Assembly: GCF_036662795.1 (NCBI RefSeq)
Contig: NZ_JBAFWZ010000001.1
Span: 186,001-250,000, forward strand
Reading direction: 5' to 3'
Length of the DNA: 64,000 nt
Source: Lysinibacillus_B sp036662795
Lineage (GTDB): Bacteria; Bacillota; Bacilli; Bacillales_A; Planococcaceae
The position numbers were made by a program, and so were the translations under genes. This document shows positions 35,113 to 44,514 of the stretch, piece by piece (position 1 is the first letter of the stretch; every line of letters begins with the position of its first letter). Below the pieces are notes generated by a model, which was not told where the DNA came from, ran no database searches, and saw only the letters and a program-made list of their open reading frames with translations.

Positions 35113-36333
35113 ATGATTCATGTAAAAGGAAAATATACGGATGCAAATATTTATACAAATACGCCACTTCCAACAGCAATTGAGCAAATTCAGGAGCTAA
35201 CGGATCAACCATTTATGGCTGGAACAAAAATACGTATTATGCCAGATTATCATGCTGGCAAAGGCTGTGTAATTGGAACAACGATTAAATTAAAAAATCA
35301 TGTTGTGCCAAATCTTGTAGGGGTAGATGTAGGCTGTGGTGTATTTGTGGCAGAAATTGATCAGGAAAGGATTGATTTTGCAAAGCTAGATTCAACAATT
35401 CGAGAGTTTATTCCGAGCGGAGCAAACATTCATAGCGATATATCTCCGTCTCGAAATTTCCAAGAATTTGATAGCTCACAGTTTATTGCAGCAGGTCTTA
35501 AAAATGAATATACAAATCTATCGCTAGGGACACTCGGTGGTGGTAACCATTTTATTGAGCTTGCTAAAGACGAAAATGAAAAACACTATTTACTCATTCA
35601 TACAGGCTCTCGTTACGTAGGGGCGAAAGTTGCAAATTGGCATCAAAAGAGAGCATTCGAATTGCTTCGTCGAGATGATTTAGCGGTTATCATTGAAGAG
35701 TTAAAGGAACAAGGTCGTGAACAGGAAATCCAAAAAATGATTCAAGAGTATAAACAGCAAAATCCTGTTATCCCAAAGGAGCTCGCGTACTTAAAGGATG
35801 AGCCATTCCACGATTATCTGCACGATATGAAAATTGCCCAAAAATTTGCACGGATGAATCGTTGGGTTATTGCTGAAACGATAGCACAGCATATGGGCTG
35901 GTCATATAGTGATACATTTGATACGATTCATAACTATATCGAAATAGAAACGATGACACTTCGCAAAGGGGCAGTACGTGCGAATAAAGATGAAAAACTC
36001 GTGATTCCATTGAATATGCGCGATGGATCTCTTATTTGTGTCGGAAAAGGGAATAAGGATTGGAATTATTCTGCTCCACATGGCGCTGGTCGACTTTATT
36101 CACGAAGAGCGGCAAAGCAAGCCTTAACAATGGAAGATTTTAAGGATACAATGCAAGGGATATGGACTACTTCAGTGAGTGAGGAAACACTTGACGAAGC
36201 ACCTATGGCATATAAGCCAATGTCTGAAATTACATCAGTTATTAATGAAACCGTAGATATTATTAAGCTTGTAAAGCCTGTGTACAATTTCAAGGCGAGT
36301 GAGGAAAAAAAGCCTTATGAGCGAAGAAAATAG
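35113..36333 (+). CDS. rtcB: RtcB family RNA ligase
   Basis: 406 residues, the normal length. RtcB joins a 3'-phosphate or 2',3'-cyclic phosphate RNA end to a 5'-OH end, using GTP and manganese. Visible motifs are G-V-D-V-G-C-G (metal Cys and Asp), L-G-T-L-G-G-G-N-H-F-I-E (metal His), H-T-G-S-R and C-terminal S-A-P-H-G-A-G-R, whose His is the guanylation site. ATG with AGAGGTGATACG. There is no archease, rtcA or rtcR gene beside it. It may serve RNA repair after nuclease damage; the physiological substrate is unknown. Confidence 0.93.
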   Translation: MIHVKGKYTDANIYTNTPLPTAIEQIQELTDQPFMAGTKIRIMPDYHAGKGCVIGTTIKLKNHVVPNLVGVDVGCGVFVAEIDQERIDFAKLDSTIREFIPSGANIHSDISPSRNFQEFDSSQFIAAGLKNEYTNLSLGTLGGGNHFIELAKDENEKHYLLIHTGSRYVGAKVANWHQKRAFELLRRDDLAVIIEELKEQGREQEIQKMIQEYKQQNPVIPKELAYLKDEPFHDYLHDMKIAQKFARMNRWVIAETIAQHMGWSYSDTFDTIHNYIEIETMTLRKGAVRANKDEKLVIPLNMRDGSLICVGKGNKDWNYSAPHGAGRLYSRRAAKQALTMEDFKDTMQGIWTTSVSEETLDEAPMAYKPMSEITSVINETVDIIKLVKPVYNFKASEEKKPYERRK

Positions 36334-36353
36334 TCCGTCTCTAAAAATATCGT

Positions 36354-36395
36354 AAAGACAAATCTTTTCTATTAATTAGATGAGATTTGTCTTTT
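36354..36395 (+). terminator. Terminator of rtcB
   Basis: AAAGACAAATCT and AGATTTGTCTTT form a perfect 12-bp stem followed by a T-rich tail. Confidence 0.9.
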
Positions 36396-36524
36396 TGTCT
36401 TTTTGTTTTTTATTAGCTAGTAATTCCCCTCGGTATGAGTGATTTGCGCTACCAACGAACGTGTCTTCTTGTTATAATAAAGTTTGTGACTATTTTTGAA
36501 TGAAGAGATAGAAAGGGTGTTAAC

Positions 36525-39500
36525 ATGGGGGCAATAACGACTGAAAAAGTGCGATGTCATATCGTGTTAACCAATACAGCACGTGAAGCGATTAAGGAGC
36601 ATGTTCCAGATGAGCAAGCCTTTTTTAATCTTCAACGAGCTTTCATTGTATACGTCGAAAAACTCGCGATTGAACAAACGCAGCTTTCGATTACTCTTTA
36701 TTTTGACCCGGATAAAAACAAAGCACTGACTAAGAAATTTCCTAATCGCGTCGTCATTATGGACTGTTTATTTGACCTGAAGAGTGGGCTAGTAGCTAAA
36801 AGCTTTCGAACGAGGGGAAAAGGGACACCAGTTATAACAAACCGTCGTGAAAAGATGTTAATTCATTTTGTCCCAACTCGAATAAACGGTCATACGTATC
36901 CTGAACCGTTTATCACGACCCTTGCCAATTTACCAGTTGCCCAGGAACGCTTTGATTATGTAAATAAACGAATATCAAGTTGGGAAGGGTACTTAAAGGT
37001 TCTAGACAAAAATGCAGCCATTGAAGATATAGACGCAAGCTTTTCTTCTGCACGATTTAATGCAGCAAATACGCATGTTGTCATGCAGCTCGGTGGCTTA
37101 GATGCTAAACAGTGGAAAGCATTAAAAGGATTAAGTGCAAGAGTACGAGGCTTTAAACACGATTTAGGAGAGGTTGTGAAGGTTAACCGCGGCGACCGAA
37201 CTGCTGAAATCGAATTACATCCTGAAATGGCAAGGCTTGCACATAAACATGAATTAACCTTTCAAAATGAGCAAATAGAATTTACTAATGCCGCAACGAA
37301 ATCACAATTGAAAAGGTTGTTGAAAGGCTTTGAGCGGCTAAAGGAAGGATTGGCGGCTAACGCTAATCTTGAAAATATACTATTTGAAGATAAACCAGTT
37401 ATCGCAGCAAGGCGCAAAGATGTAGAAATAGAATTTCATAATCAATTAAATGAATTTCAGCGTGATGCCGTTAAAGGTGCGATGAGTGCAGAGGATTTAT
37501 ACGTTATTCAAGGTCCACCAGGTACGGGTAAAACAACGGTTATTTCAGAAATCTGTTATCAAAACGCCAAGGCCGGCTTAAAAACACTCGTTGCTTCTCA
37601 ATCGAATTTAGCTGTAGATAATGCATTAAGTCGATTATTATCAAATAAAGATATTCGCATTCTTAGATATGGCCGGACAGAAAGTATTGAAGAAGAAGGT
37701 AAAAAATTCATCGAGGAAAATGTTTCAGCGTATTGGAAAAAGCAAACATACGAAGCCATTACGGATGAAAATGATCATCATACTTTAAAGGAAGCGCAGT
37801 TACAAGCAGAAATTACATTAGGTCAGCAAACGATTCAAAATCTAGAAGAAAAAAAACAAACGCTGCTTGAGCAAATTGAGCAAAAAAAACAGGCAGAGAA
37901 GCAGCTTATTCCGTTAAACGAGGAAATCACTCTTTTAAAAAAGAAGCTTGTTACCTTTAAAAAAGAGCGTGACGAGATTGAAAGAACGATTGACAAGCTT
38001 CAACCTACAAAAGCTGACTACCAGGCTAAAATCGACAAGCTTGAGCAAACCTTAGCTGAGTTCGATCAAGAGGAAGTGCTACAAAAAAATATAGAAGATA
38101 AAAAACAACTACTTGAACAAGTTACAAAGGAATTAGAAATTGCAAAGTTAATACAAGAGCAGCAGCAAATTCGTACAGAGCTTAATGAAAAAGAGCAAAA
38201 AATGGATGCACTTTCTGGTGGCGCAGCACAAATTGAAGCTAAGGCTACAGAAATAGCGGCTTTAAAAAAGGTTTACGAAGTAGAAGCTTATATGGAGCAG
38301 CATCAAATCCGCAGAAGTTATGTCCTTGACCGTATTTTAATGTCACTTGACAAATGTCAAATGCAGCTAGAGGAATATCAAGGAATTAAAGAGATTGCGG
38401 CTCGTATCGAAAAAGCGATTGTCTATAGTGAAACAGCACTTGGAATCACAGTCCAGCAGCTACCACTTCCAACAAACCATAGCTATTCGATAAGAGAAGT
38501 AGATGACTTTTTATCAAAGCTAAGTCATGCATTTGTTCAGAAAAAAATAAATAGATCAAATGGTACCCGCTCTATACAGGGCTTATATTTACGCAAGGGG
38601 TTTATAGAACAACTGCAGATTCAATATAAAAAGCTAATCAATGATACTGTAATTCTTTTCGGTAAAATGAAGGAAGAACTGATCGAATCCTTTAAACAGC
38701 AGCAAGGAAATACTAACGAAGTCATACAAAGCCTACAAGAAACTGTACAAAAGCTTAAAGGGCGTATGACAGCAACATCGCTGCATCTTGAATCACTCCC
38801 TAGTATAGAAGCACGGCCAATTGCTGAATTACAGCAAATACTTCAGACGACCGAAAGTGATTTAAAACAAGAGACAAATGCAATAGCAAATATCTCTGAA
38901 ATTATAAATCAGCTTTCAGAGCAGCAACAGCAGCTAAAAGTAGTTGAGCAGGAAATGAGCAACGGTGAAAAGCTATTAACCGAGAAAACACTTGAACTAA
39001 AAACAATTAATTCAACTGGACTTCAACTCGAAAAAGAAAAGCAAGAGCTAGAAAATCTAATAAAACAAAATCCTGAAGCGGAGCTAGTGAAAACAGAGCA
39101 GCAGGTCATTGAAGAGACAGACAAAATTGCTAACCTAAGCACGAAGATTACCATGCTTCCAATAACTCAAAGCTTACAAAAGCAGTGGCAAGGTTTATTA
39201 GAAAATGCCAATGATCATGACTTAGATGAAATTCGTAAATTATATGTAAAGCATGCAAACGTCATTGGAACAACATGCGTGGCCTCAGCAAACAAAGAAT
39301 TTATGGACAACTATCCGACATTTGATGTTGTCATTATTGATGAGGTTTCAAAGGCAACGCCACCTGAGCTTCTGCTACCAATGCTAAAGGGAGCTAAGAT
39401 AATACTAGTAGGAGACCACCATCAATTGCCACCGTTAGTAGGGGATGAAACCTTTAACGAAACACTTGAGCAGGTTATAAAAGATAGTGATACATTCGAG

Positions 39501-40277
39501 GAAAAGCGTGAACTTGAAAAGCTATTAGAGGAATCGCTATTTGAACGGTTATATAAAAATCTGCCTCCGTCAAACAAGAAAATGCTAGCAATTCAATATA
39601 GAATGCATGAAAACATTATGAAAACGATTGCACCTTTTTACAAAAATGAAAACGAAGAATTGCAATGTGGCATACAGGATTCAGATGCAATGCGTGACCA
39701 TCAGCTTGAAGCTACTCAATTTACGCGAAATAACCATCTGCTCTGGGTCGATGTACCGAATAAGCAGGGCTATTTTGAGGAACGAATGAAGGAAGGCTCT
39801 AGTTTATTTAATGAAGCAGAGTTAAACATCATCAAAGAAACGTTACTAGAAATTAATGAGGCAACAGCATTAGCTAAGGAACAGGGACGATTACCATCCG
39901 ACTCATTAAAATCAGTAGGTGTCATTAGCTTTTATGCTGAACAAGTAAAGCGTATTAATCGCCTAATCGACCAAGAAGTATCGCTACCACATTTACACAT
40001 CCGAACAGGCTCTGTCGATAAGTTTCAAGGGATGGAGATGGATGTAATTCTCGTAAGTATGGTTCGTAACAATGGGAATCCGCATGGTGATATTGGGTTT
40101 GCAAAGGATTATCGCCGTTTAAATGTTGCGCTATCTCGTGCCAAGGAGCTATTAATGCTTGTAGGAAGTACAGAGATGTTTACGAAACGACCAAAACAGC
40201 AGAAAACACGCGATATGTATTCTCATGTTCTTGCCACAGTTAAGGATCAAAACGGCTATCGATTAGTGACTACGTAA
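36525..40277 (+). CDS. SF1 (Upf1/DNA2-like) helicase with giant coiled-coil insertion
   Basis: 1250 residues. An N-terminal region of about 310 residues with no recognised fold precedes Walker A G-P-P-G-T-G-K-T (330-337). Walker B V-V-I-I-D-E ends at residue 940. The remaining helicase motifs follow: G-D-H-H-Q-L-P-P-L, Q-Y-R-M-H, V-D-K-F-Q-G-M-E and L-N-V-A-L-S-R-A-K. The 600 residues between motifs I and II are almost wholly coiled coil (about 400-910), much longer than the normal 1B/1C insertion of Upf1-like helicases. It should unwind or translocate on nucleic acid using ATP. ATG with AAGGGTG. Only 12 bases separate it from the next gene, its presumed partner. It may act in RNA surveillance, DNA repair or defence; not resolved. 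Confidence 0.88.
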   Translation: MGAITTEKVRCHIVLTNTAREAIKEHVPDEQAFFNLQRAFIVYVEKLAIEQTQLSITLYFDPDKNKALTKKFPNRVVIMDCLFDLKSGLVAKSFRTRGKGTPVITNRREKMLIHFVPTRINGHTYPEPFITTLANLPVAQERFDYVNKRISSWEGYLKVLDKNAAIEDIDASFSSARFNAANTHVVMQLGGLDAKQWKALKGLSARVRGFKHDLGEVVKVNRGDRTAEIELHPEMARLAHKHELTFQNEQIEFTNAATKSQLKRLLKGFERLKEGLAANANLENILFEDKPVIAARRKDVEIEFHNQLNEFQRDAVKGAMSAEDLYVIQGPPGTGKTTVISEICYQNAKAGLKTLVASQSNLAVDNALSRLLSNKDIRILRYGRTESIEEEGKKFIEENVSAYWKKQTYEAITDENDHHTLKEAQLQAEITLGQQTIQNLEEKKQTLLEQIEQKKQAEKQLIPLNEEITLLKKKLVTFKKERDEIERTIDKLQPTKADYQAKIDKLEQTLAEFDQEEVLQKNIEDKKQLLEQVTKELEIAKLIQEQQQIRTELNEKEQKMDALSGGAAQIEAKATEIAALKKVYEVEAYMEQHQIRRSYVLDRILMSLDKCQMQLEEYQGIKEIAARIEKAIVYSETALGITVQQLPLPTNHSYSIREVDDFLSKLSHAFVQKKINRSNGTRSIQGLYLRKGFIEQLQIQYKKLINDTVILFGKMKEELIESFKQQQGNTNEVIQSLQETVQKLKGRMTATSLHLESLPSIEARPIAELQQILQTTESDLKQETNAIANISEIINQLSEQQQQLKVVEQEMSNGEKLLTEKTLELKTINSTGLQLEKEKQELENLIKQNPEAELVKTEQQVIEETDKIANLSTKITMLPITQSLQKQWQGLLENANDHDLDEIRKLYVKHANVIGTTCVASANKEFMDNYPTFDVVIIDEVSKATPPELLLPMLKGAKIILVGDHHQLPPLVGDETFNETLEQVIKDSDTFEEKRELEKLLEESLFERLYKNLPPSNKKMLAIQYRMHENIMKTIAPFYKNENEELQCGIQDSDAMRDHQLEATQFTRNNHLLWVDVPNKQGYFEERMKEGSSLFNEAELNIIKETLLEINEATALAKEQGRLPSDSLKSVGVISFYAEQVKRINRLIDQEVSLPHLHIRTGSVDKFQGMEMDVILVSMVRNNGNPHGDIGFAKDYRRLNVALSRAKELLMLVGSTEMFTKRPKQQKTRDMYSHVLATVKDQNGYRLVTT

Positions 40278-40289
40278 AGAGGTGACATT

Positions 40290-41033
40290 TTGAAGCTACA
40301 AGTTTTACAAAAGCAGCTTGCCAGTGAGCTACAGCAAAATAACCAGATTAAGATCATCCATGAAATGAGCTTTTGTATACCCGTTCATTCCATGAATGTT
40401 ACGTATCATCCTGTGTTAAAAAAGCCAATGGACATTTTAATGAAAATGATGCTATTGTCATTTAAACAAGGAGACTTTCGAAATGGTGAGGCGTTAGCAG
40501 ACGTGCTACTCGTTGAACCGCTTTTCATAAATGATCTTCTCCAAAAAATGCAGAAAACGGGGCTCCTTAGAATGGAAGCTGCAATTAAATTAACAGAAAA
40601 AGGCGAACAACAGCTTGAAGAGGGCATCTATGAGGAGGAGCTCGATGAACAATCGCACATTTTGCAATTTAGCCCGATACACAATCATTTTCTAACTGGC
40701 GATATCGAAAGTGTATTGGATTTTGATGATTTTCCCGAGGTACTTCCTTATGCACAAGACCTATCGCTACCTGAATTAGAAGATCAAGAAATCATCGAGC
40801 TTCTACAGCAGGAAATACTAGATGAAGAAATACCAACATATATTACTTCCATAATATCGACTGAGGAGCTACAAATAAATGATGTTCCTTGTCCCGCATT
40901 TATTTTATATGAGGCATCCTCCGACACATTATTCGCCCGTGTGTACAATACATTAACAAATCAGTGGGACGAAAGCCTTGCTACATTTCTACATGAGAAG
41001 GAACGTTCGAGCTGGCGTGAAAAATATTTGTAA
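40290..41033 (+). CDS. Unknown partner protein of the SF1 helicase
   Basis: 247 residues, TTG start with AGAGGTGACATT upstream. The first 110 residues are helical with a winged-helix feel (segments L-L-Q-K-M-Q-K-T-G-L-L-R-M-E-A-A-I-K-L-T-E-K-G then acidic), resembling the dimer-less MarR or PadR arrangement. The rest is strongly acidic. I do not recognise the family. Its tight spacing to the helicase and shared terminator suggest a two-component complex. Confidence 0.72.
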   Translation: MKLQVLQKQLASELQQNNQIKIIHEMSFCIPVHSMNVTYHPVLKKPMDILMKMMLLSFKQGDFRNGEALADVLLVEPLFINDLLQKMQKTGLLRMEAAIKLTEKGEQQLEEGIYEEELDEQSHILQFSPIHNHFLTGDIESVLDFDDFPEVLPYAQDLSLPELEDQEIIELLQQEILDEEIPTYITSIISTEELQINDVPCPAFILYEASSDTLFARVYNTLTNQWDESLATFLHEKERSSWREKYL

Positions 41034-41038
41034 TCACA

Positions 41039-41069
41039 GAAAACCTGTCAACAATTGGCAGGTTTTTTC
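41039..41069 (+). terminator. Terminator of the helicase operon
   Basis: AAAACCTGTCA and TTGGCAGGTTTTTT form a stem with one G-U pair and T6. Confidence 0.85.
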
Positions 41070-41139
41070 TTGTTCCTTAAAAGGTATAAGAATCTTCATA
41101 ATTTCTATAAAAATATTAAGAAATTCTTAAGGGGGTTTT

Positions 41140-41170
41140 TGGAACTTACAATTTAAAAAAAGCGTATAAT
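41140..41170 (+). promoter_or_regulatory. Candidate ECF-sigma promoter of the eight-gene operon
   Basis: TGGAAC (41140-41145), a 17-bp spacer and CGTA (41163-41166) match the sigma-W-type consensus TGAAAC-N16/17-CGTA with one mismatch. A TATAAT overlaps at 41165-41170 but has no good sigma-A -35. The expected start lies about 25 bases before the GTG of the first gene. Confidence 0.5.
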
Positions 41171-41197
41171 AAAGGTTAGGGAAAAGGAGATGAGGTT

Positions 41198-43579
41198 GTG
41201 AAGAAGAGAATTGGATTTATTATTCTCATTTTATGTTTACTCACTTTTAGTTATCAGACAAAAGAAGCCTATGCGAAGGCAGAGCTAGAGGTAGATGCTG
41301 AAATTGGAATTAACAACAAAATAAAACAAGAGAAAGGTGTTCCATTAAAGGTTACCATTACGAATAATGGCGATGATTTTTCAGGGGATTTCGTTATTGA
41401 TGCGGAAGTCAGCTATTCTATCGGATCAGCCCTAGTTTATCCTTTAGATATTGCTGCTGGTGAAACAAAAACCTTTAATATTTTTTTAGAGGGTTACTCA
41501 GATAATTTAATGTACTCAAATACGAATACACGTCAAGATTACTTCCACTTTTATGAGGGTGGGATAGAACAAGGAAAAAAGATAAAGTATAAAGGTGACC
41601 ATTATTTAACACCTAGTGTACTTGAGTATGATGCAAAATTTATTTATGCCATTACAAATAATGAGGATCGTTTAGCAGGTATTAAGAAAATCTCTCAATT
41701 TGCAACAATGCCCGTTCAAACATACTTTATTAATCAAACAGAAGGTATGGTTCTTCCTGAAGATGCAAATGAGCTTGAAATGATTGATGTAATTGCATTT
41801 GATGAAGTGTCCATTAGCGATTTAACTGAAGAACAACAGCAGGCCCTGTATTCCTGGGTTCAGCAGGGGGGTACTGTAGTTTTTGGTGCAAATGACCTTG
41901 GAGATAGGGCAACTGGAATATTTGCTAAGCAATTACCTCTTATTTTTAATGGAGAAACTGAAGTAATTGCGAAAGGGAGCCTAGAGAAATTAACAGGGAA
42001 CGGTGTTTTCACTGAAGATATTTCGGTGAGACAAGCGTCTTTAAAACAGGGTAGTGCGATTGTTTCAAGTGTCGACAATAAAATATTAGCAGCCTCAACG
42101 TCGATTGGACAAGGAAAGCTCATTCAAACAGCTTTTTCCTTAGGCGATGAGCCATTAGCTTCGATGGCAGGCTATAGCAAACTATTAACAAATATTTTAT
42201 CTCTACACACGAATAACACAAATTATGTTTACAAACCTAGCTACGGATTTGGAGAAAACTGGGCGTATTCAAATGAGCTATTCCCGTCCTTTAAATTTTC
42301 TACTGGGTGGGTAATTGCTCTGATTATTATATATATCATTATTATTGGACCAATCCTATATATCGTCTTAAAACGAAGGGATAAACGCGAAAAAATGTGG
42401 CTTTATATTCCGGTCATTTCAGTACTAGTTTCCATTGCCTTTTTCGGGTTCGGTGCAAAAGACAGAATACTAAAACCTCAAATTCAGCAAATGGCACTGT
42501 TCGAGGTTCAGAACGACGGTACTTTAATTGGTACGTATACAAACGCCCTTTTAACGAATAAAAGTGGAGATTTTATATTCCAGACAGATAACAATACGAG
42601 TGCCATTGCATCAAACGGCTATAATCCTTTATCAAATTCTAGAGAATTACACAATTCCTCCTACATTAAAAAAACAGCAGAAGGTAGTGAACTTACATTA
42701 AATGATGTAGATTATTGGTCTGTCCAATCCATTGTTGGTAAAACTACAATCACGGATGGTGGCAAGCTAGATATTCAATTAGAAGTAAAACAAGGAAAGT
42801 TAACAGGAACTGTAAAAAACTCCTTACCGGTTAATTTAAAGGATGTTACGGTGTTAACAGGTACAAAAAAAATCGTACTAGGAGATCTGGATATTGGGGA
42901 TACACTAAACGTTTCTGAGGAAGTAACGAACCAAACGTTACCAGCAGCAATCCAGAGCTACGGCGGCAACTACTATAATCCAACTATCAATCAAGATTTA
43001 TTCCAATCAAAGCTAGAAGCAATACAGGCCACGGCTATTGACTCAACGATTACTTCAAAGCAGCCAATCATTACAGCTTGGTCAGACAGTTCTCTTGTAC
43101 CTGTTGAATTTAAAGGGAACGCCGATATGTCGACCCTTTCTTATTTTGTACAACCTTTTACTCCGAAAATATTTCTGGACGGTGAGGTAAAGTTTACAAA
43201 GGACGACTTTAATGCAGAAGTAGAGCCAGTAGATTCAAATAACTATTCACACCTTGATTATGATAATCCAAATAATGTTTATATAAGTGAGGGTGAACAT
43301 AAGTTACTTTATCGAATAGCTTCAAATATGAAATTAAACGAATTTACATGGAATGAGCTTGTAACAACGTATGATAGTAACGTAATGACATTAGAAATAT
43401 TGAATCAAAAGACATCACAATATGAGGCGATAGGCGATAGTCCACACGCAATAACGTCTAATATCTCAGATTATATTTTGGAGGACGAAGGTATCATCTT
43501 TAAAGCGACAAAAGTGGGAATAGATAATGGTGAGAGCGTTAAACTCCCAACATTTATATTGAAGGGAGTGGCGAAATAA
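41198..43579 (+). CDS. Exported/membrane protein of unknown function, first gene of the MoxR-VWA operon
   Basis: 793 residues, GTG start with AAAGGAGATGAGG. A signal peptide is followed by a beta-rich extracytoplasmic domain with NEW3/CARDB-like entry (P-L-K-V-T-I-T-N-N-G-D). A Rossmann-like region at about 145-330 resembles a class I glutamine-amidotransferase fold (Y-S-W-V-Q-Q-G-G-T-V-V-F-G). Two transmembrane helices at about 371-392 and 403-421 are followed by another extracytoplasmic beta-rich part. The stop overlaps the start of the ABC ATPase gene by one base. Function unknown; it probably serves as the surface-exposed partner of the ABC/VWA complex. Confidence 0.8.
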   Translation: MKKRIGFIILILCLLTFSYQTKEAYAKAELEVDAEIGINNKIKQEKGVPLKVTITNNGDDFSGDFVIDAEVSYSIGSALVYPLDIAAGETKTFNIFLEGYSDNLMYSNTNTRQDYFHFYEGGIEQGKKIKYKGDHYLTPSVLEYDAKFIYAITNNEDRLAGIKKISQFATMPVQTYFINQTEGMVLPEDANELEMIDVIAFDEVSISDLTEEQQQALYSWVQQGGTVVFGANDLGDRATGIFAKQLPLIFNGETEVIAKGSLEKLTGNGVFTEDISVRQASLKQGSAIVSSVDNKILAASTSIGQGKLIQTAFSLGDEPLASMAGYSKLLTNILSLHTNNTNYVYKPSYGFGENWAYSNELFPSFKFSTGWVIALIIIYIIIIGPILYIVLKRRDKREKMWLYIPVISVLVSIAFFGFGAKDRILKPQIQQMALFEVQNDGTLIGTYTNALLTNKSGDFIFQTDNNTSAIASNGYNPLSNSRELHNSSYIKKTAEGSELTLNDVDYWSVQSIVGKTTITDGGKLDIQLEVKQGKLTGTVKNSLPVNLKDVTVLTGTKKIVLGDLDIGDTLNVSEEVTNQTLPAAIQSYGGNYYNPTINQDLFQSKLEAIQATAIDSTITSKQPIITAWSDSSLVPVEFKGNADMSTLSYFVQPFTPKIFLDGEVKFTKDDFNAEVEPVDSNNYSHLDYDNPNNVYISEGEHKLLYRIASNMKLNEFTWNELVTTYDSNVMTLEILNQKTSQYEAIGDSPHAITSNISDYILEDEGIIFKATKVGIDNGESVKLPTFILKGVAK

Positions 43580-44514
43580 TGATTGATATTCAAGGATTAA
43601 CAAAAAAATATGGCTCGTTTACGGCACTAGACGATTTAGATTTAAAAATTGAAGAGGGTGTTGTATTTGGATTTGTTGGATCAAACGGTGCTGGTAAATC
43701 CACAACATTTTCAATTCTATCAACACTTTTAGCTCCAACGAGTGGCAACGCATTTGTTAATGGAGTCAGCGTTATTGATGACCCTGTTGCAGTGCGTCAG
43801 CAGCTTGGCTATATGCCTGACTTTTTCGGTGTATATGATCAATTAAAGGCAGACGAATATTTAGATTTTTACGGAGCTAGCTATGGTCTATCCGCTGCAG
43901 AACGGGAAGTCTTAATTCCTGAATTATTAGAACTTGTGAATTTAACAGATAAGCGCTACGAATATGTAGATTTGTTATCTCGCGGGATGAAACAGCGCCT
44001 TTGTTTAGCTCGTGCGCTCATCCATGATCCCAAGGTGCTTATTTTAGATGAACCTGCTTCTGGTTTAGACCCGCGGGCACGTACAGAAATGCGAGATATA
44101 TTAAAGCATTTAAAATCCATGGGAAAAACAATTTTAATTTCCTCACATATTCTACCGGAGCTTGCTGAAATGTGTGATGAAATTGGTGTACTCGACAACG
44201 GGAAACTAATTGCACAAGGTAATGTTGCAGCCATTCAGGCACAGCTTCAGGGGGATAAGGAGCTTATTGTGAAGGTACTAGGGAATATTGAAAAGGCAGT
44301 AGCCTTCTTTGAAGAGGATCCTAATATTACGTCAATTGAAACAATTCCTGACAAGGAGACAATCACTTTCCTTTACCGCGGTACAATAGAGCAGCAAGTT
44401 CAAATGCTAAAAAGAGCGCTGCTTTCAGATATTCTCATTTATAGTGTCAATGAAATTGAGAAAGATTTAGAGGATATCTTTATGTCAATTACGAAAGGAG
44501 CGGATGGACAATGA
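43579..44514 (+). CDS. ABC transporter ATP-binding protein
   Basis: 311 residues. Walker A G-S-N-G-A-G-K-S-T at 34-42, signature L-S-R-G-M-K-Q-R-L (variant of LSGGQ, normal for this CcmA/NatA-like branch), and Walker B L-I-L-D-E-P-A-S-G-L-D. A C-terminal extension of about 90 residues follows. It energises the permease encoded next, whose start overlaps the stop by four bases (ATGA). Transport direction and substrate unknown; this branch mostly consists of exporters. Confidence 0.93.
   Translation: MIDIQGLTKKYGSFTALDDLDLKIEEGVVFGFVGSNGAGKSTTFSILSTLLAPTSGNAFVNGVSVIDDPVAVRQQLGYMPDFFGVYDQLKADEYLDFYGASYGLSAAEREVLIPELLELVNLTDKRYEYVDLLSRGMKQRLCLARALIHDPKVLILDEPASGLDPRARTEMRDILKHLKSMGKTILISSHILPELAEMCDEIGVLDNGKLIAQGNVAAIQAQLQGDKELIVKVLGNIEKAVAFFEEDPNITSIETIPDKETITFLYRGTIEQQVQMLKRALLSDILIYSVNEIEKDLEDIFMSITKGADGQ

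Noticed and set aside
33537..36333. A prophage region around the amidase
   Set aside because: No integrase, capsid, tail, holin or attachment-site signal is visible; the neighbours are ordinary chromosomal genes.
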